Source: Bacteroidota bacterium
GTDB lineage: Bacteria > Bacteroidota > Bacteroidia > Chitinophagales > Chitinophagaceae
NCBI GenBank assembly: GCA_029561255.1
Contig: JAKQJH010000159.1
Location: forward strand, 1 to 55,155
DNA: 55,155 bases
Direction: 5' to 3'
Every line of letters starts with the position of its first letter. The first letter of the stretch is position 1. The notes below the pieces were generated by a model that was not told the origin of the DNA, searched no databases, and saw only the letters and a list, made by a program, of their open reading frames with translations. Positions 42,316-49,715 of the stretch are shown here, one piece after another. The position numbers were made by a program, and so were the translations under genes.

Positions 42316-42906
42316 TTACGCTCTTTGCTTTTGTTTGACGGCAGCTTTCTTTACCGGTGCCTTTGATTTACCTTTTTTCAGGGCAGAATCAATAGCGGCA
42401 CTCAGGTTGGCGAAAGTAGGTTTGCCAACGAACAGCACATCATTAATAAAGAATGTGGGCAATTCTTTAACGCCCCGGTTATGTCCTTCTTTAATATCAT
42501 CCTGCACCTGCCAGCCGTACATACCATTCACCAGGTCATCCAGGAATTTTTTATTCTTCACGCCTGCTTCCTTGCTGTGTAATTTAAGACTGGTGGTTCC
42601 GAGATTACGTCGGTTGTTGAACAATACATTATGCATCTCCCAAAACTTTCCTTCCTGGGCCGCGGCTACAGCGGATTCACTGGCCTTCAGGCTACGCTGA
42701 TGAATCAGGGTAAGCGGGAAATGCCGGAACTGAAACCGGATCTTGCCTTCATATTCTTCCAACAATTGTTTTACCACTTCATTCACTTTCGCACATTCCT
42801 CACTTTCATATTCGCCAAACTCCACTAATGTGACAGGCGCGTCTTTTTTACCAACAAAAATTTCACTGGGTTCGATAATAATTACATCATCTTTTTTAAA
42901 TGCCAT
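42316..42906 (-). CDS. DsbA-like thioredoxin-fold protein lacking the nucleophilic cysteine
   Basis: 196 residues, no signal peptide. The thioredoxin fold is clear: VGKKDAPVTLVEFGEYESEEC (about 18-38), FRHFPLTLIHQRSLKASESAVAA, GKFWEMHNVLF, and the cis-Pro loop ELPTFFIN (Pro 150). Where DsbA relatives have CPYC, this protein has SEEC: the N-terminal Cys is Ser 35 and only Cys 38 remains. It therefore cannot form the normal active-site disulfide; a monothiol, glutathione-linked or non-catalytic role is likely. The C-terminal tail is very basic (KKGKSKAPVKKAAVKQKQRA), perhaps nucleic-acid or membrane associated. A purine-rich aaggag lies 10 bp before the ATG. Confidence 0.88.
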   Translation of the reverse strand: MAFKKDDVIIIEPSEIFVGKKDAPVTLVEFGEYESEECAKVNEVVKQLLEEYEGKIRFQFRHFPLTLIHQRSLKASESAVAAAQEGKFWEMHNVLFNNRRNLGTTSLKLHSKEAGVKNKKFLDDLVNGMYGWQVQDDIKEGHNRGVKELPTFFINDVLFVGKPTFANLSAAIDSALKKGKSKAPVKKAAVKQKQRA

Positions 42907-43500
42907 TTTTAAAACTCCTTTTTGTGCATCACCATCCTATATGGTGCTGACCTGATTTATATAACAAATTTCCGGCCATTTGGTTGAAAGAAAGACGATT
43001 ATGCCAATCAGTCAGCCCTCCGGAACGGTTGAAGGTAATGTTTTTTTGTCCCTAGCCAAATCCGCTCAACATTAATTTCTCAACACCTTATTAAGTATAT
43101 GAAGACCATCTTTTTACGCTAATATAATAGGAATAAAAATAATGAGGGGATACTCTTAGTCTACCTGATAATCTGTTAAAATCTGTTAAAACAATACCGA
43201 AAAAACGGCTCATTATATGCCTTTTAAAGCCTTGGGTATCCTTTATAAAACCATCCGTAAACTATTGTTTATCAATTATATAAGAATTTAAATATAGCCT
43301 TGGGTATCCTTAAAACAGCTTAAACCTGGTTTTATGGCACCGAAAACCCGCCCTATTTTTACATCATCAAAGCAAGTAACTCTTGCGAAACTAATCCGGA
43401 TTTCTAACCTCTGCATTGCCCTGAAACTTTCTGCTTGCCTGCCCGATTGCCCCCATTAAAGTTTTTCGTAATCATTTAAAAAAACAAAAAAAGTATAACC
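42907..43500. other. Long spacer with a 16-bp direct repeat
   Basis: No gene is seen in 594 bp. It contains the 16-bp sequence agccttgggtatcctt twice (43228-43243 and 43296-43311, start-to-start 68 bp) and a tandem aatctgttaa (about 43171-43192). The second half is the upstream region of the exported protein at 43501. The repeated word could be a regulator-binding site. Confidence 0.6.
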
Positions 43501-43917
43501 ATGAAAAAGATCATTTTAAACAACCGCTCCATTGCTATCGCGCTGCTGACCCTGTTCACCATCGCCCTTAGCCCCGTAGTTAACGCTACTGAAAAGAAAC
43601 CTGTAATTGCCGCTGAAATCAAATTCGTAGGCAAAGTGCAGAACAATCCTGTATTCGAACTGACTGTGCCAGGTGCTGGTGTACAGGAAGAGTACATTGT
43701 GAGTGTTCGGGATGAACATGGAAATGTGCTTCACATTGAAACCATAAAAGCAGCTGGTTTCACCAAGAAATTCATGTTGTCACTGGATGAGAACAACGAT
43801 GGTGCTAACTACAGCATCCAGTTTGTGATCAGTACCAAGAGCAACAAGAAATCTGCACTCTATTCAGTTAACAACAACAACCGTAACGTAGAAGAAGTAG
43901 TCGTGACAAAGTTATAA
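43501..43917 (+). CDS. Small exported beta-domain protein
   Basis: 138 residues with signal peptide (SIAIALLTLFTIALSPVVNA). The mature part (AEIKFVGKVQNNPVFELTVPG ... EYIVSVRDEHGNVLHIETIKAAGFTKKFMLSLDENN ... YSIQFVISTKSNKK) has the strand pattern of an Ig/FN3-like fold. Codon use is biased toward common codons (many aac, aag, gta) and the gene has a 594-bp upstream region and strong terminator, as for an abundant protein. Function unknown. Confidence 0.78.
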   Translation: MKKIILNNRSIAIALLTLFTIALSPVVNATEKKPVIAAEIKFVGKVQNNPVFELTVPGAGVQEEYIVSVRDEHGNVLHIETIKAAGFTKKFMLSLDENNDGANYSIQFVISTKSNKKSALYSVNNNNRNVEEVVVTKL

Positions 43918-43941
43918 TCTTTGAAACTCTTTTAAAAGCGA

Positions 43942-43968
43942 GGGCTGTATCATAAGATACGGCCCTTT
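43942..43968 (+). terminator. Rho-independent terminator
   Basis: Stem gggctgtatc/gatacggccc (one G-U pair), 4-nt loop, T-rich tail, 25 bp after the small exported protein. Confidence 0.88.
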
Positions 43969-43974
43969 TCTTTA

Positions 43975-44116
43975 AGTAAGAAGTTAGAAGTACGACTGAC
44001 GTGCATTGACGTATATGTTGTCAGGAAGGGCTGTTACCTAACAGCTAACAGCGAACACCTACTTAGCATGGGCTGTTTCCTGGCATCTGACAACTGACAA
44101 CTGACATCTGACAAAT
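43975..44116 (+). repeat. Composite word-repeat spacer
   Basis: Contains agttagaagt and actgacgtgcattgacg words, two gggctgtt motifs (44027 and 44069), acctaacagctaacagc, and the tandem ctgacaactgacaactgacatctgac ending at 44113. In the remaining spacer up to 44358 a TACCTTTG promoter element is at 44214-44221. The 82-codon frame 44219-44464 overlaps the next gene out of frame and is not credible. Confidence 0.7.
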
Positions 44117-44358
44117 AAGCAGTTTTAACAAATTTGTTCAATGATTCTCACGGAGTTAAACTGTCAGTGGATAAAGAGCTGTTAAAAGCGGCAAATAGGG
44201 CTGTTTCCGGGGTTACCTTTGCCCCTCTTTGGTATTAATAAGCCCGGTGTTGTGTTATTGAAAAACTACTCTTGTCCGCAACACCCGTTTTTTTTTGCAA
44301 TGCGCAAGAAAAATTTTCTGATCCAGTCCGGCAAGTATTATTCACGTAACCCTGTTAC

Positions 44359-45231
44359 ATGCTTAGAACTAAATTACACAAAGCTGGATTTATCATTACC
44401 AGTTTCATGCTCATGGCCGCCGCTTCCGGTAATAAAAAAATTACCCTTGCTGAACAGAAATTAAATACTGTTTCAGTACCGGCAGACTCCCTGGTTATTT
44501 CAAAACATATGTTTGATACGGCAGGCTTGTGCATCTGTTTGCCCGATTTAACTGCTGCAGAATTAGACGCTGCGCCCCGTATCCGTTTACAGGAGGAGGC
44601 ACGTGTATTTGTACAGGCTCATCTGCGTGAAAATGCCTTTTACTATGATAAAATAAAAGCGAAAAGCGGTCCCGTTTTTTCCATGATTGATCAGGTATTT
44701 ACAAAGTACCAGGTGCCGGTAGAAATGAAATACCTGGCTATTGTTGAATCGAAACTGGACAGCCGGATCGTATCCTCAGCGGGTGCTGCCGGCCTATGGC
44801 AGTTTATGCCAGTAGCCGCAAAAAGTTTCGGTCTTCGTATTTCCGGCAAGCAGGACGACCGACGGAATGAATATAAAAGCACGGTGGCCGCGGCCAAATG
44901 CCTGCTTTACCTGAATGGAATATTTGACGACTGGTTGCTGACCCTGGCCGCTTATAACAGCGGACCGGCAAAAGTATTGTCTGCAATCCGGAAATCAGGC
45001 AGCCGCAATTACTGGGAACTGGAAAAGTGGCTACCAGCTGAAACCCGCAAACATGTGAAGAAGTTTATCAGTGTGCATTACCATTTTGAAGGACATGGCA
45101 GTGTAGCAACCATGACAAAACCAGAAACGCTGGCACATACGAATGATGTGGCGCTGTTTTTAAACCGCACAAAACAATCTCCTGATTCCGTAAATGTTGA
45201 AGGAGAAAAGATCAGCAGCAAATTAAAATAA
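44359..45231 (+). CDS. MltD-like lytic transglycosylase (SLT domain)
   Basis: 290 residues with an N-terminal hydrophobic signal/anchor (about 9-22). The SLT domain (about 108-235) shows YLAIVESKLDSRIVSSAGAAGLWQFMPVAAKSFGL with catalytic Glu 130, then the AAKCLLYLNGIFDDWLLTLAAYNSGPAKVL motif. It cleaves the MurNAc-GlcNAc bond of peptidoglycan forming 1,6-anhydro ends. No LysM domains are present, unlike E. coli MltD. Convergent with the next gene with a 1-bp gap. Confidence 0.93.
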   Translation: MLRTKLHKAGFIITSFMLMAAASGNKKITLAEQKLNTVSVPADSLVISKHMFDTAGLCICLPDLTAAELDAAPRIRLQEEARVFVQAHLRENAFYYDKIKAKSGPVFSMIDQVFTKYQVPVEMKYLAIVESKLDSRIVSSAGAAGLWQFMPVAAKSFGLRISGKQDDRRNEYKSTVAAAKCLLYLNGIFDDWLLTLAAYNSGPAKVLSAIRKSGSRNYWELEKWLPAETRKHVKKFISVHYHFEGHGSVATMTKPETLAHTNDVALFLNRTKQSPDSVNVEGEKISSKLK

Positions 45232-45232
45232 A

Positions 45233-45496
45233 TCAATTGCCACTGAGACGGGCAATTTCAAGCTGTTCTTTTACCAGCGAAAGACCGGCCTTAGTAATAC
45301 GAATGACCATGGTTTCCTGCTGTTCGGTCGTTACTAATTCCTCTTTTTCAAGCTGATGCAGTTGTTGCTGTATATCGGACCATTCCTGCATACGACGCAG
45401 AATCAGTTCCCGGGGCTTGCAGGAATAACGCTCCGGCTGGGGATCATTCTTCACGATTTCGTAGATAGTATGGAGAAGGCTGTAATGGTCTTGCAT
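45233..45496 (-). CDS. Small protein, possibly winged-helix
   Basis: 87 residues, all soluble and mostly helical: LLHTIYEIVKNDPQPERYSCKPRELILRRM, WSDIQQQLHQLEKEELVTTEQQETMVIRITKAGLSLVKEQL. The helix-helix-helix then VIRITKAGL wing-like pattern fits a small winged-helix DNA-binding protein, but evidence is thin. Arrangement end-to-end with the transglycosylase gene says nothing about function. Confidence 0.6.
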   Translation of the reverse strand: MQDHYSLLHTIYEIVKNDPQPERYSCKPRELILRRMQEWSDIQQQLHQLEKEELVTTEQQETMVIRITKAGLSLVKEQLEIARLSGN

Positions 45497-45789
45497 ATTT
45501 TAAAATTATTCGAAAAATTACTTGCGGGGCGATCAACTTATTCACAAAAAATTCATACATAACAGAATAAATGTGAGTAACTGGGCTTCGGATGCCGGTT
45601 TTAGCCGGGCCGGGATTAAAACGTTCCGATGTCAATGCCTTTGAAAAGAAAATCCGGCACCGCCTAAAATTAACCTACCTTCACCGGGACAAATTGAGTA
45701 CTCTGCTCTTGTACGTGAATCACTTTCCCTTTTCATTTTCCCTACAGCTGCACTCGCCTCAACTATTTTTTGACCCGAAAATGATTCCC

Positions 45790-46041
45790 ATGACGATCTA
45801 TGTTTCCAATCTCAGTTTCACGATGACTGATGATCAGCTGAAGAAAGTATTTGTCCCTTTTGGTGAAGTGAGTTCAGCCCGGATAATGACCGACAAGTTT
45901 ACTAACCGCAGCCGTGGATTCGCCTTTATTGAAATGCCGGATGAGCTGGAAGCGCAGAAAGCCATTAATGACCTGAATGGTTCCCCTTGTGAGGGCCGGC
46001 CAATGGTAGTGAATATGGCAAAACCCAGACAACAATTTTAA
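45790..46041 (+). CDS. RRM-domain RNA-binding protein (short paralogue)
   Basis: 83 residues from ATG 45790 (ATG 45781 would add three). A single RRM fills the protein: RNP2 IYVSNL (3-8) and RNP1 RGFAFIEM (42-49). It is identical to the RRM at 41633 at about half of 80 aligned positions and shares the block DKFTNRS before RNP1, but lacks the Arg/Asn tail. The leader upstream (about 45680-45789) carries the near-promoter TACCTTCA at about 45675-45682. It is probably an RNA chaperone. Confidence 0.94.
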   Translation: MTIYVSNLSFTMTDDQLKKVFVPFGEVSSARIMTDKFTNRSRGFAFIEMPDELEAQKAINDLNGSPCEGRPMVVNMAKPRQQF

Positions 46042-46119
46042 ACAAGAGCAGTAAACCTGGATGGATTAATCAGTCCTGACAGTTTGAAGAGAGCTGCTGC
46101 TTAAAATATATAATCAGTT

Positions 46120-46371
46120 ATGACTTCAGAACAAATCGAAAAGTACATTGCCCCGGGCAAAAGAAAAGACAATCCGCTTAATATTCATTTTAAGGACCGT
46201 CAGCCGGTTACCGGCATATTTATCCAGGAATCAGATTACGAAGAACTGAAATCCAAAAATTTGTGGAGGGTAGTAAGCGGGAATAATGTTAAAGAATGGG
46301 AACAGCGGAAGGACCTGAATCTGAGCCGGATCTTTAACGGGATTTCCTTTACCCGGCTCAGTGAGGTTTAA
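46120..46371 (+). CDS. Small conserved-looking protein of unknown function
   Basis: 83 residues: IEKYIAPGKRKDNPLNIHFKDRQPVTGIFIQESDYEELKSKNLWRVVSG ... LSRIFNGISFTRLSEV. Strand pattern is compatible with a small Sm/SH3-like barrel (INIHFKD-PVTGIFI-...LWRVV-...FTRL). It lies between two RNA-binding genes (78 bp after the RRM, 11 bp before the end of the CSD gene on the other strand), so an RNA-linked role is a guess. Confidence 0.6.
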   Translation: MTSEQIEKYIAPGKRKDNPLNIHFKDRQPVTGIFIQESDYEELKSKNLWRVVSGNNVKEWEQRKDLNLSRIFNGISFTRLSEV

Positions 46372-46382
46372 ACCTGCCCGGT

Positions 46383-46823
46383 TCAGGGCACCAGTTTCAC
46401 ATTTACAGCCATCAGACCACGGGGACCTTTCTCGGTGGTAAAACTAACCTTATCATTCTCCTGAACGGGGCCTGAGAGGTTATTGATATGTACAAATATG
46501 CTTTCCTGTGTTACCAGGTCACGGATAAAGCCAAATCCTTTTTCATGATTGAAAAAGCTGACTTTGCCGGTACGGAATTCATCCTCAGCATCGGGTACAT
46601 ATTCCGGTACGCCGATCGTAATATCTTCCAGTTTGATTTCTTTTCTTTTACGGGGATCGGGAGGAGTGGCGGAAATGTTACCATTTTCATCCACATACGC
46701 CATCATGTCTTCCAGACTTTTCTTTCCTGTCTGTTCTTTGCGTTCTTTCATTTTCTCCGCTTTGTCCATCTTCTCTTTTTGCTTTTTCTTTTGTCTTTCT
46801 TTTTTGTTCCAGGTTTCTCCCAT
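46383..46823 (-). CDS. Cold-shock-domain protein with basic N-terminal extension
   Basis: 146 residues. Residues 1-60 are a highly charged, Lys/Glu-rich probably coiled region (KKERQKKKQKEKMDKAEKMKERK). The C-terminal cold-shock domain (about 85-146) shows GKVSFFNHEKGFGFIRD (RNP1-like) and IFVHINNL (RNP2-like), then VSFTTEKGPRGLMAVNVKLV. CSD proteins melt RNA structure and bind ssDNA. The extension is unusual against plain 65-70-residue CspA proteins. Confidence 0.93.
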   Translation of the reverse strand: MGETWNKKERQKKKQKEKMDKAEKMKERKEQTGKKSLEDMMAYVDENGNISATPPDPRKRKEIKLEDITIGVPEYVPDAEDEFRTGKVSFFNHEKGFGFIRDLVTQESIFVHINNLSGPVQENDKVSFTTEKGPRGLMAVNVKLVP

Positions 46824-47126
46824 GTTAAAAATTTAGGTGTATAAATGACCGCAGGTACCCGGGATTAGAGATAGTTAGTGACTGACCGGATGCGGGGGTT
46901 GATGGTGAAGGTAAACTATTTTAGGCAAGAATAACGGCTAAACCAACCGGGCCTGTTTAACCGCCGGGAGAACCGGCTTCCATACCAGGTATCATCACGG
47001 CATAAACTACAGCTCCTTCTCATTATCCTATTCATAATGAGGAGCTAACCCGGGAAAGAACATCTGGCAAGAACGCTGTTTGCTATTAACAGGAAATCCA
47101 CACTAATATAAGTGTGGCATCGTACA
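46824..47126. other. Spacer with a hairpin, no gene seen
   Basis: A 303-bp spacer. The only clear element is a hairpin at 47011-47046: ctcattat/ataatgag with an outer agctc/gagct pairing interrupted by a bulge. There is no T-run in either direction, so a terminator role is uncertain. Confidence 0.45.
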
Positions 47127-48491
47127 CTATTGTTTTAAAAAATTCAAATTAAATCTTGCATTTCCTTGTTGCCTGAGGATATAAATACCTGCCGGAAGCA
47201 GACCGGTTTGGAGTTCAATTAATTGTGTACCAGTAACCAGGCTGACATTAAATTGTTTCAAAAGCATACCTGCCTGGTTATACATCATAAAAGTCCGTTC
47301 TCCTGCTTTATCACTATTTAAACTCAGGAAGATCGTTGTGCCTGGTACCGGGTTAGGATAAAGCCTTGCCGGCTGAATAGTATTGAAATTCCTGTTGATC
47401 ATCAGCACCGGGGTATAACTTATTTTCCCGTCAATATCCACCTGGCGCAGACGGTACCAGGATTTATCAGATAAGGGCCAAAGGTCAGTAAACCGGTATT
47501 GCTGTTCCTGGTTAGATGTGCCATAGCCGGGTACCTTGCCTATTTCCATGAAATGCATTCCGTCAGCGGATCGCTCAACGGCAAAATAGTGATTGTTTGA
47601 TTCCGTACTGGTTAACCAATGAAGCGTCACTTCGTTTGCAGCCGGTACAACATAAAACCTGATCAATTTTACAGCCAATGGCGCACTGATATTGGCCAAC
47701 GTGAACCGGTTCAATATATCTATGCTTGCCAGTGTGAGTATATTGGCACCCTGGTTAATATCGTCTTCACCCAGATTTAGCCACTGCACACCCCCATTGG
47801 CACTTGAAAACAGTGCCAGGTTGGGTTCGGCTATTCCGGCCAGTTCATTATCGAAGTAGTAAAATTCAATGGTGGCCGCTAATCCACTGTTATTGGTTGG
47901 TGTAACGGTAAAATAACGGTAAATAGAGGCCCCGGATTGTTGCTGATGACCTCTTCGGATGACGGTACTTCCCAGGTTAGCTGTGCTGGTTATCTGAAAT
48001 CCCAGGTTACCCGGATTTACGGCTGCCGGTGCATTTAATACCTGGGTGGACTGTATATATCCCCCTGTGCGGCCGGTAATGCGCTTTGTACTCGCTTCTC
48101 CGCTCAAAGTACCCGTTAAACCCAGATCAATATTGAAGCTATTCAGAAATAAACTATCCCCACTGGTAAAAAGAAGGATGTTGGATATACTGATATCTCG
48201 ACCCAGTTGAATACCATTACTGGTTTTGTTCAGTGTCAGATTATAAAATCCGGTAGTTGAACTGCCATTAATAAAGGATCCCGATGTGGCCGAATTACCT
48301 GTAAACATTACGGCTCCGTTACCTGGGAAAAACTGACCGTTATTGGTTATCCCCGTATTTGCGAGTACCAGGTTTGCCGATCCATTCACAACCAGTGAAG
48401 CCCCGGAACTGATCTTTATACCCTGTGCAGGCAGATGTATGTAAGTGGCCGGCAATATTGCCAGCATCAAACTGACTAGATTGATTTTCAT
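47127..48491 (-). CDS. T9SS-secreted surface protein with type A sorting domain
   Basis: 454 residues with signal peptide (SLMLAILPATYIHLPAQ). Residues about 25-260 are repetitive beta-strand-rich (GASLVVNGSANLVLANTGITNNGQFFPGNGAVMFTGN), followed by an FN3-like domain (about 275-360: LHWLTSTESNNHYFAVERSADGMHF...GYGTSNQEQQYRFTD). The last 80 residues (LYPNPVPGTTIFLSL ... MYNQAGMLLKQF ... LLPAGIYILRQQG) are the type IX secretion Por_Secre_tail domain, so the protein is exported across the outer membrane by T9SS and may be attached to the surface. Downstream of the adhesin-like gene by 12 bp. Confidence 0.93.
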   Translation of the reverse strand: MKINLVSLMLAILPATYIHLPAQGIKISSGASLVVNGSANLVLANTGITNNGQFFPGNGAVMFTGNSATSGSFINGSSTTGFYNLTLNKTSNGIQLGRDISISNILLFTSGDSLFLNSFNIDLGLTGTLSGEASTKRITGRTGGYIQSTQVLNAPAAVNPGNLGFQITSTANLGSTVIRRGHQQQSGASIYRYFTVTPTNNSGLAATIEFYYFDNELAGIAEPNLALFSSANGGVQWLNLGEDDINQGANILTLASIDILNRFTLANISAPLAVKLIRFYVVPAANEVTLHWLTSTESNNHYFAVERSADGMHFMEIGKVPGYGTSNQEQQYRFTDLWPLSDKSWYRLRQVDIDGKISYTPVLMINRNFNTIQPARLYPNPVPGTTIFLSLNSDKAGERTFMMYNQAGMLLKQFNVSLVTGTQLIELQTGLLPAGIYILRQQGNARFNLNFLKQ

Positions 48492-48503
48492 AGTGCGGCT
48501 TAT

Positions 48504-49370
48504 TTATTTGGTGTATGTACTTCTGCTACCCCAGCTATCCACCTGATAATGAAAATCAACAAAGAGTCCTCCGGCATCGGCGTTATACGTATCATCAGCA
48601 GTGTCGGAGTTTCTCCATATCCTGCACACCAGCACACTGGAGATTTTTTTCCCGGTACCATTAATACCGGCATCAGCCGCTGTGAGCGGGGTAATCATAT
48701 GGGATTTGGCGGTAAATGGTCCGGTGGCCACTACTGCTGTTGAGGTTATAGCCGGGAAGACCTGTGGAGTGGTTGCATCATAATTCACCCAGGTATACTC
48801 AAAATTCCATTCCACATTTCCGGATGCAGTTGATTTGGGTGTCCAGTGAATATGTGGATAGATTGTAGTACCTTCTTTCCAGGCATGCGGCAACTGAACG
48901 GTAAATGACATTGCTTCCGTACTCTGATTATACCGGAAAAACCATATCTGCGGTCCACTACTACCACTGAGATAACCAATCGAAGCTGCATTTGACCCGT
49001 TATCCAGCACTACCCGCAGATCATCCCAACGAACTTCACCATCCCCAACTAATCTTCTCCATAATGGCGTACCCGACGTTCCTGCGTTATAGTAATAACC
49101 TTCACCGGCAGCATATTCACCGGTAATACTGGCGTTGGTATTAAATACCAGCAAACTAGTTGCAGGATTTGTAATTGTAGCCGCGTCGGTCGTCGAGCTG
49201 AGCGACACTCTTGGTATCAATAACCCTTTGCTGGAATTAACGATATCCAGCATGGCTGATTCATCCGGATCAGCGCCACTGGTATTGATAGCAACATTCT
49301 GAGCGGATGATCTGCTCACAACAGCAAATGACAGGAACATGGAAAGCAGAAGTTGAAAACCCGTTTTCAT
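48504..49370 (-). CDS. Exported beta-helix/tail-fibre-like surface protein
   Basis: 288 residues with signal peptide (LLLSMFLSFAVVSRSSAQ). The motif INTSGADPDESAMLDIVNSSKGLLIPRVSLSS (about 27-59) is a recurrent head of Bacteroidota surface proteins with tail-fibre-like repeats. The C-terminal half (about 110-288: WFFRYNQSTEAMSFTVQLPHAWKEGTTIYPHIHWTP ... VCRIWRNSDTADDTYNADAGGLFVDFHYQVDSWGS) looks like a jelly-roll. Together with the T9SS-sorted protein after it, with a 12-bp gap, it forms a surface two-gene unit. Phage origin of the C-domain is possible. Confidence 0.75.
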   Translation of the reverse strand: MKTGFQLLLSMFLSFAVVSRSSAQNVAINTSGADPDESAMLDIVNSSKGLLIPRVSLSSTTDAATITNPATSLLVFNTNASITGEYAAGEGYYYNAGTSGTPLWRRLVGDGEVRWDDLRVVLDNGSNAASIGYLSGSSGPQIWFFRYNQSTEAMSFTVQLPHAWKEGTTIYPHIHWTPKSTASGNVEWNFEYTWVNYDATTPQVFPAITSTAVVATGPFTAKSHMITPLTAADAGINGTGKKISSVLVCRIWRNSDTADDTYNADAGGLFVDFHYQVDSWGSRSTYTK

Positions 49371-49715
49371 AAAGTGGATTTTAAATGATTAATAACCTGG
49401 TGAAACAGAAAAGCGCGTGAAGTAGTAGTTAAAACAAGCTGCCAGTCAACAACTGGGCATGATTTGTACCTGGTCAGTACATTTTTCATAAGTATGGATT
49501 GGACTGTAAACAGCTGCAAGTAATAAGTACTTACAACGTAAACAAACTTATGGCAATGTGATGATCACTTAAATGATATTTGTCAAAATCCGGTAGTATT
49601 TTAAGTAACTAAGTAATAACCCATACTACCCATACGTGTTTCAGAGTATTTGCCCAGCCACCATATATATATGGCTGCTATTTCTCAGAGAGTAAAATAA
49701 ATACGCTGCGGGCTG
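49371..49715. other. Spacer with an AT palindrome, no gene seen
   Basis: A 345-bp spacer upstream of the surface-protein pair and downstream of the aldolase-like gene. It contains the perfect 14-bp palindrome ccatatatatatgg (49661-49674). I see no consensus promoter. Confidence 0.45.

Noticed and set aside
44219-44464. 82-codon frame before the lytic transglycosylase
   Set aside because: It overlaps the clear transglycosylase start out of frame, and its composition is unlike a protein.
45592-45789. N-terminal extension of the second RRM protein
   Set aside because: The added 66 residues have no resemblance to the paralogue; this is leader sequence.
48504-49370. Prophage tail-fibre gene
   Set aside because: It has a signal peptide and sits next to a T9SS protein; no other phage genes are in the window.
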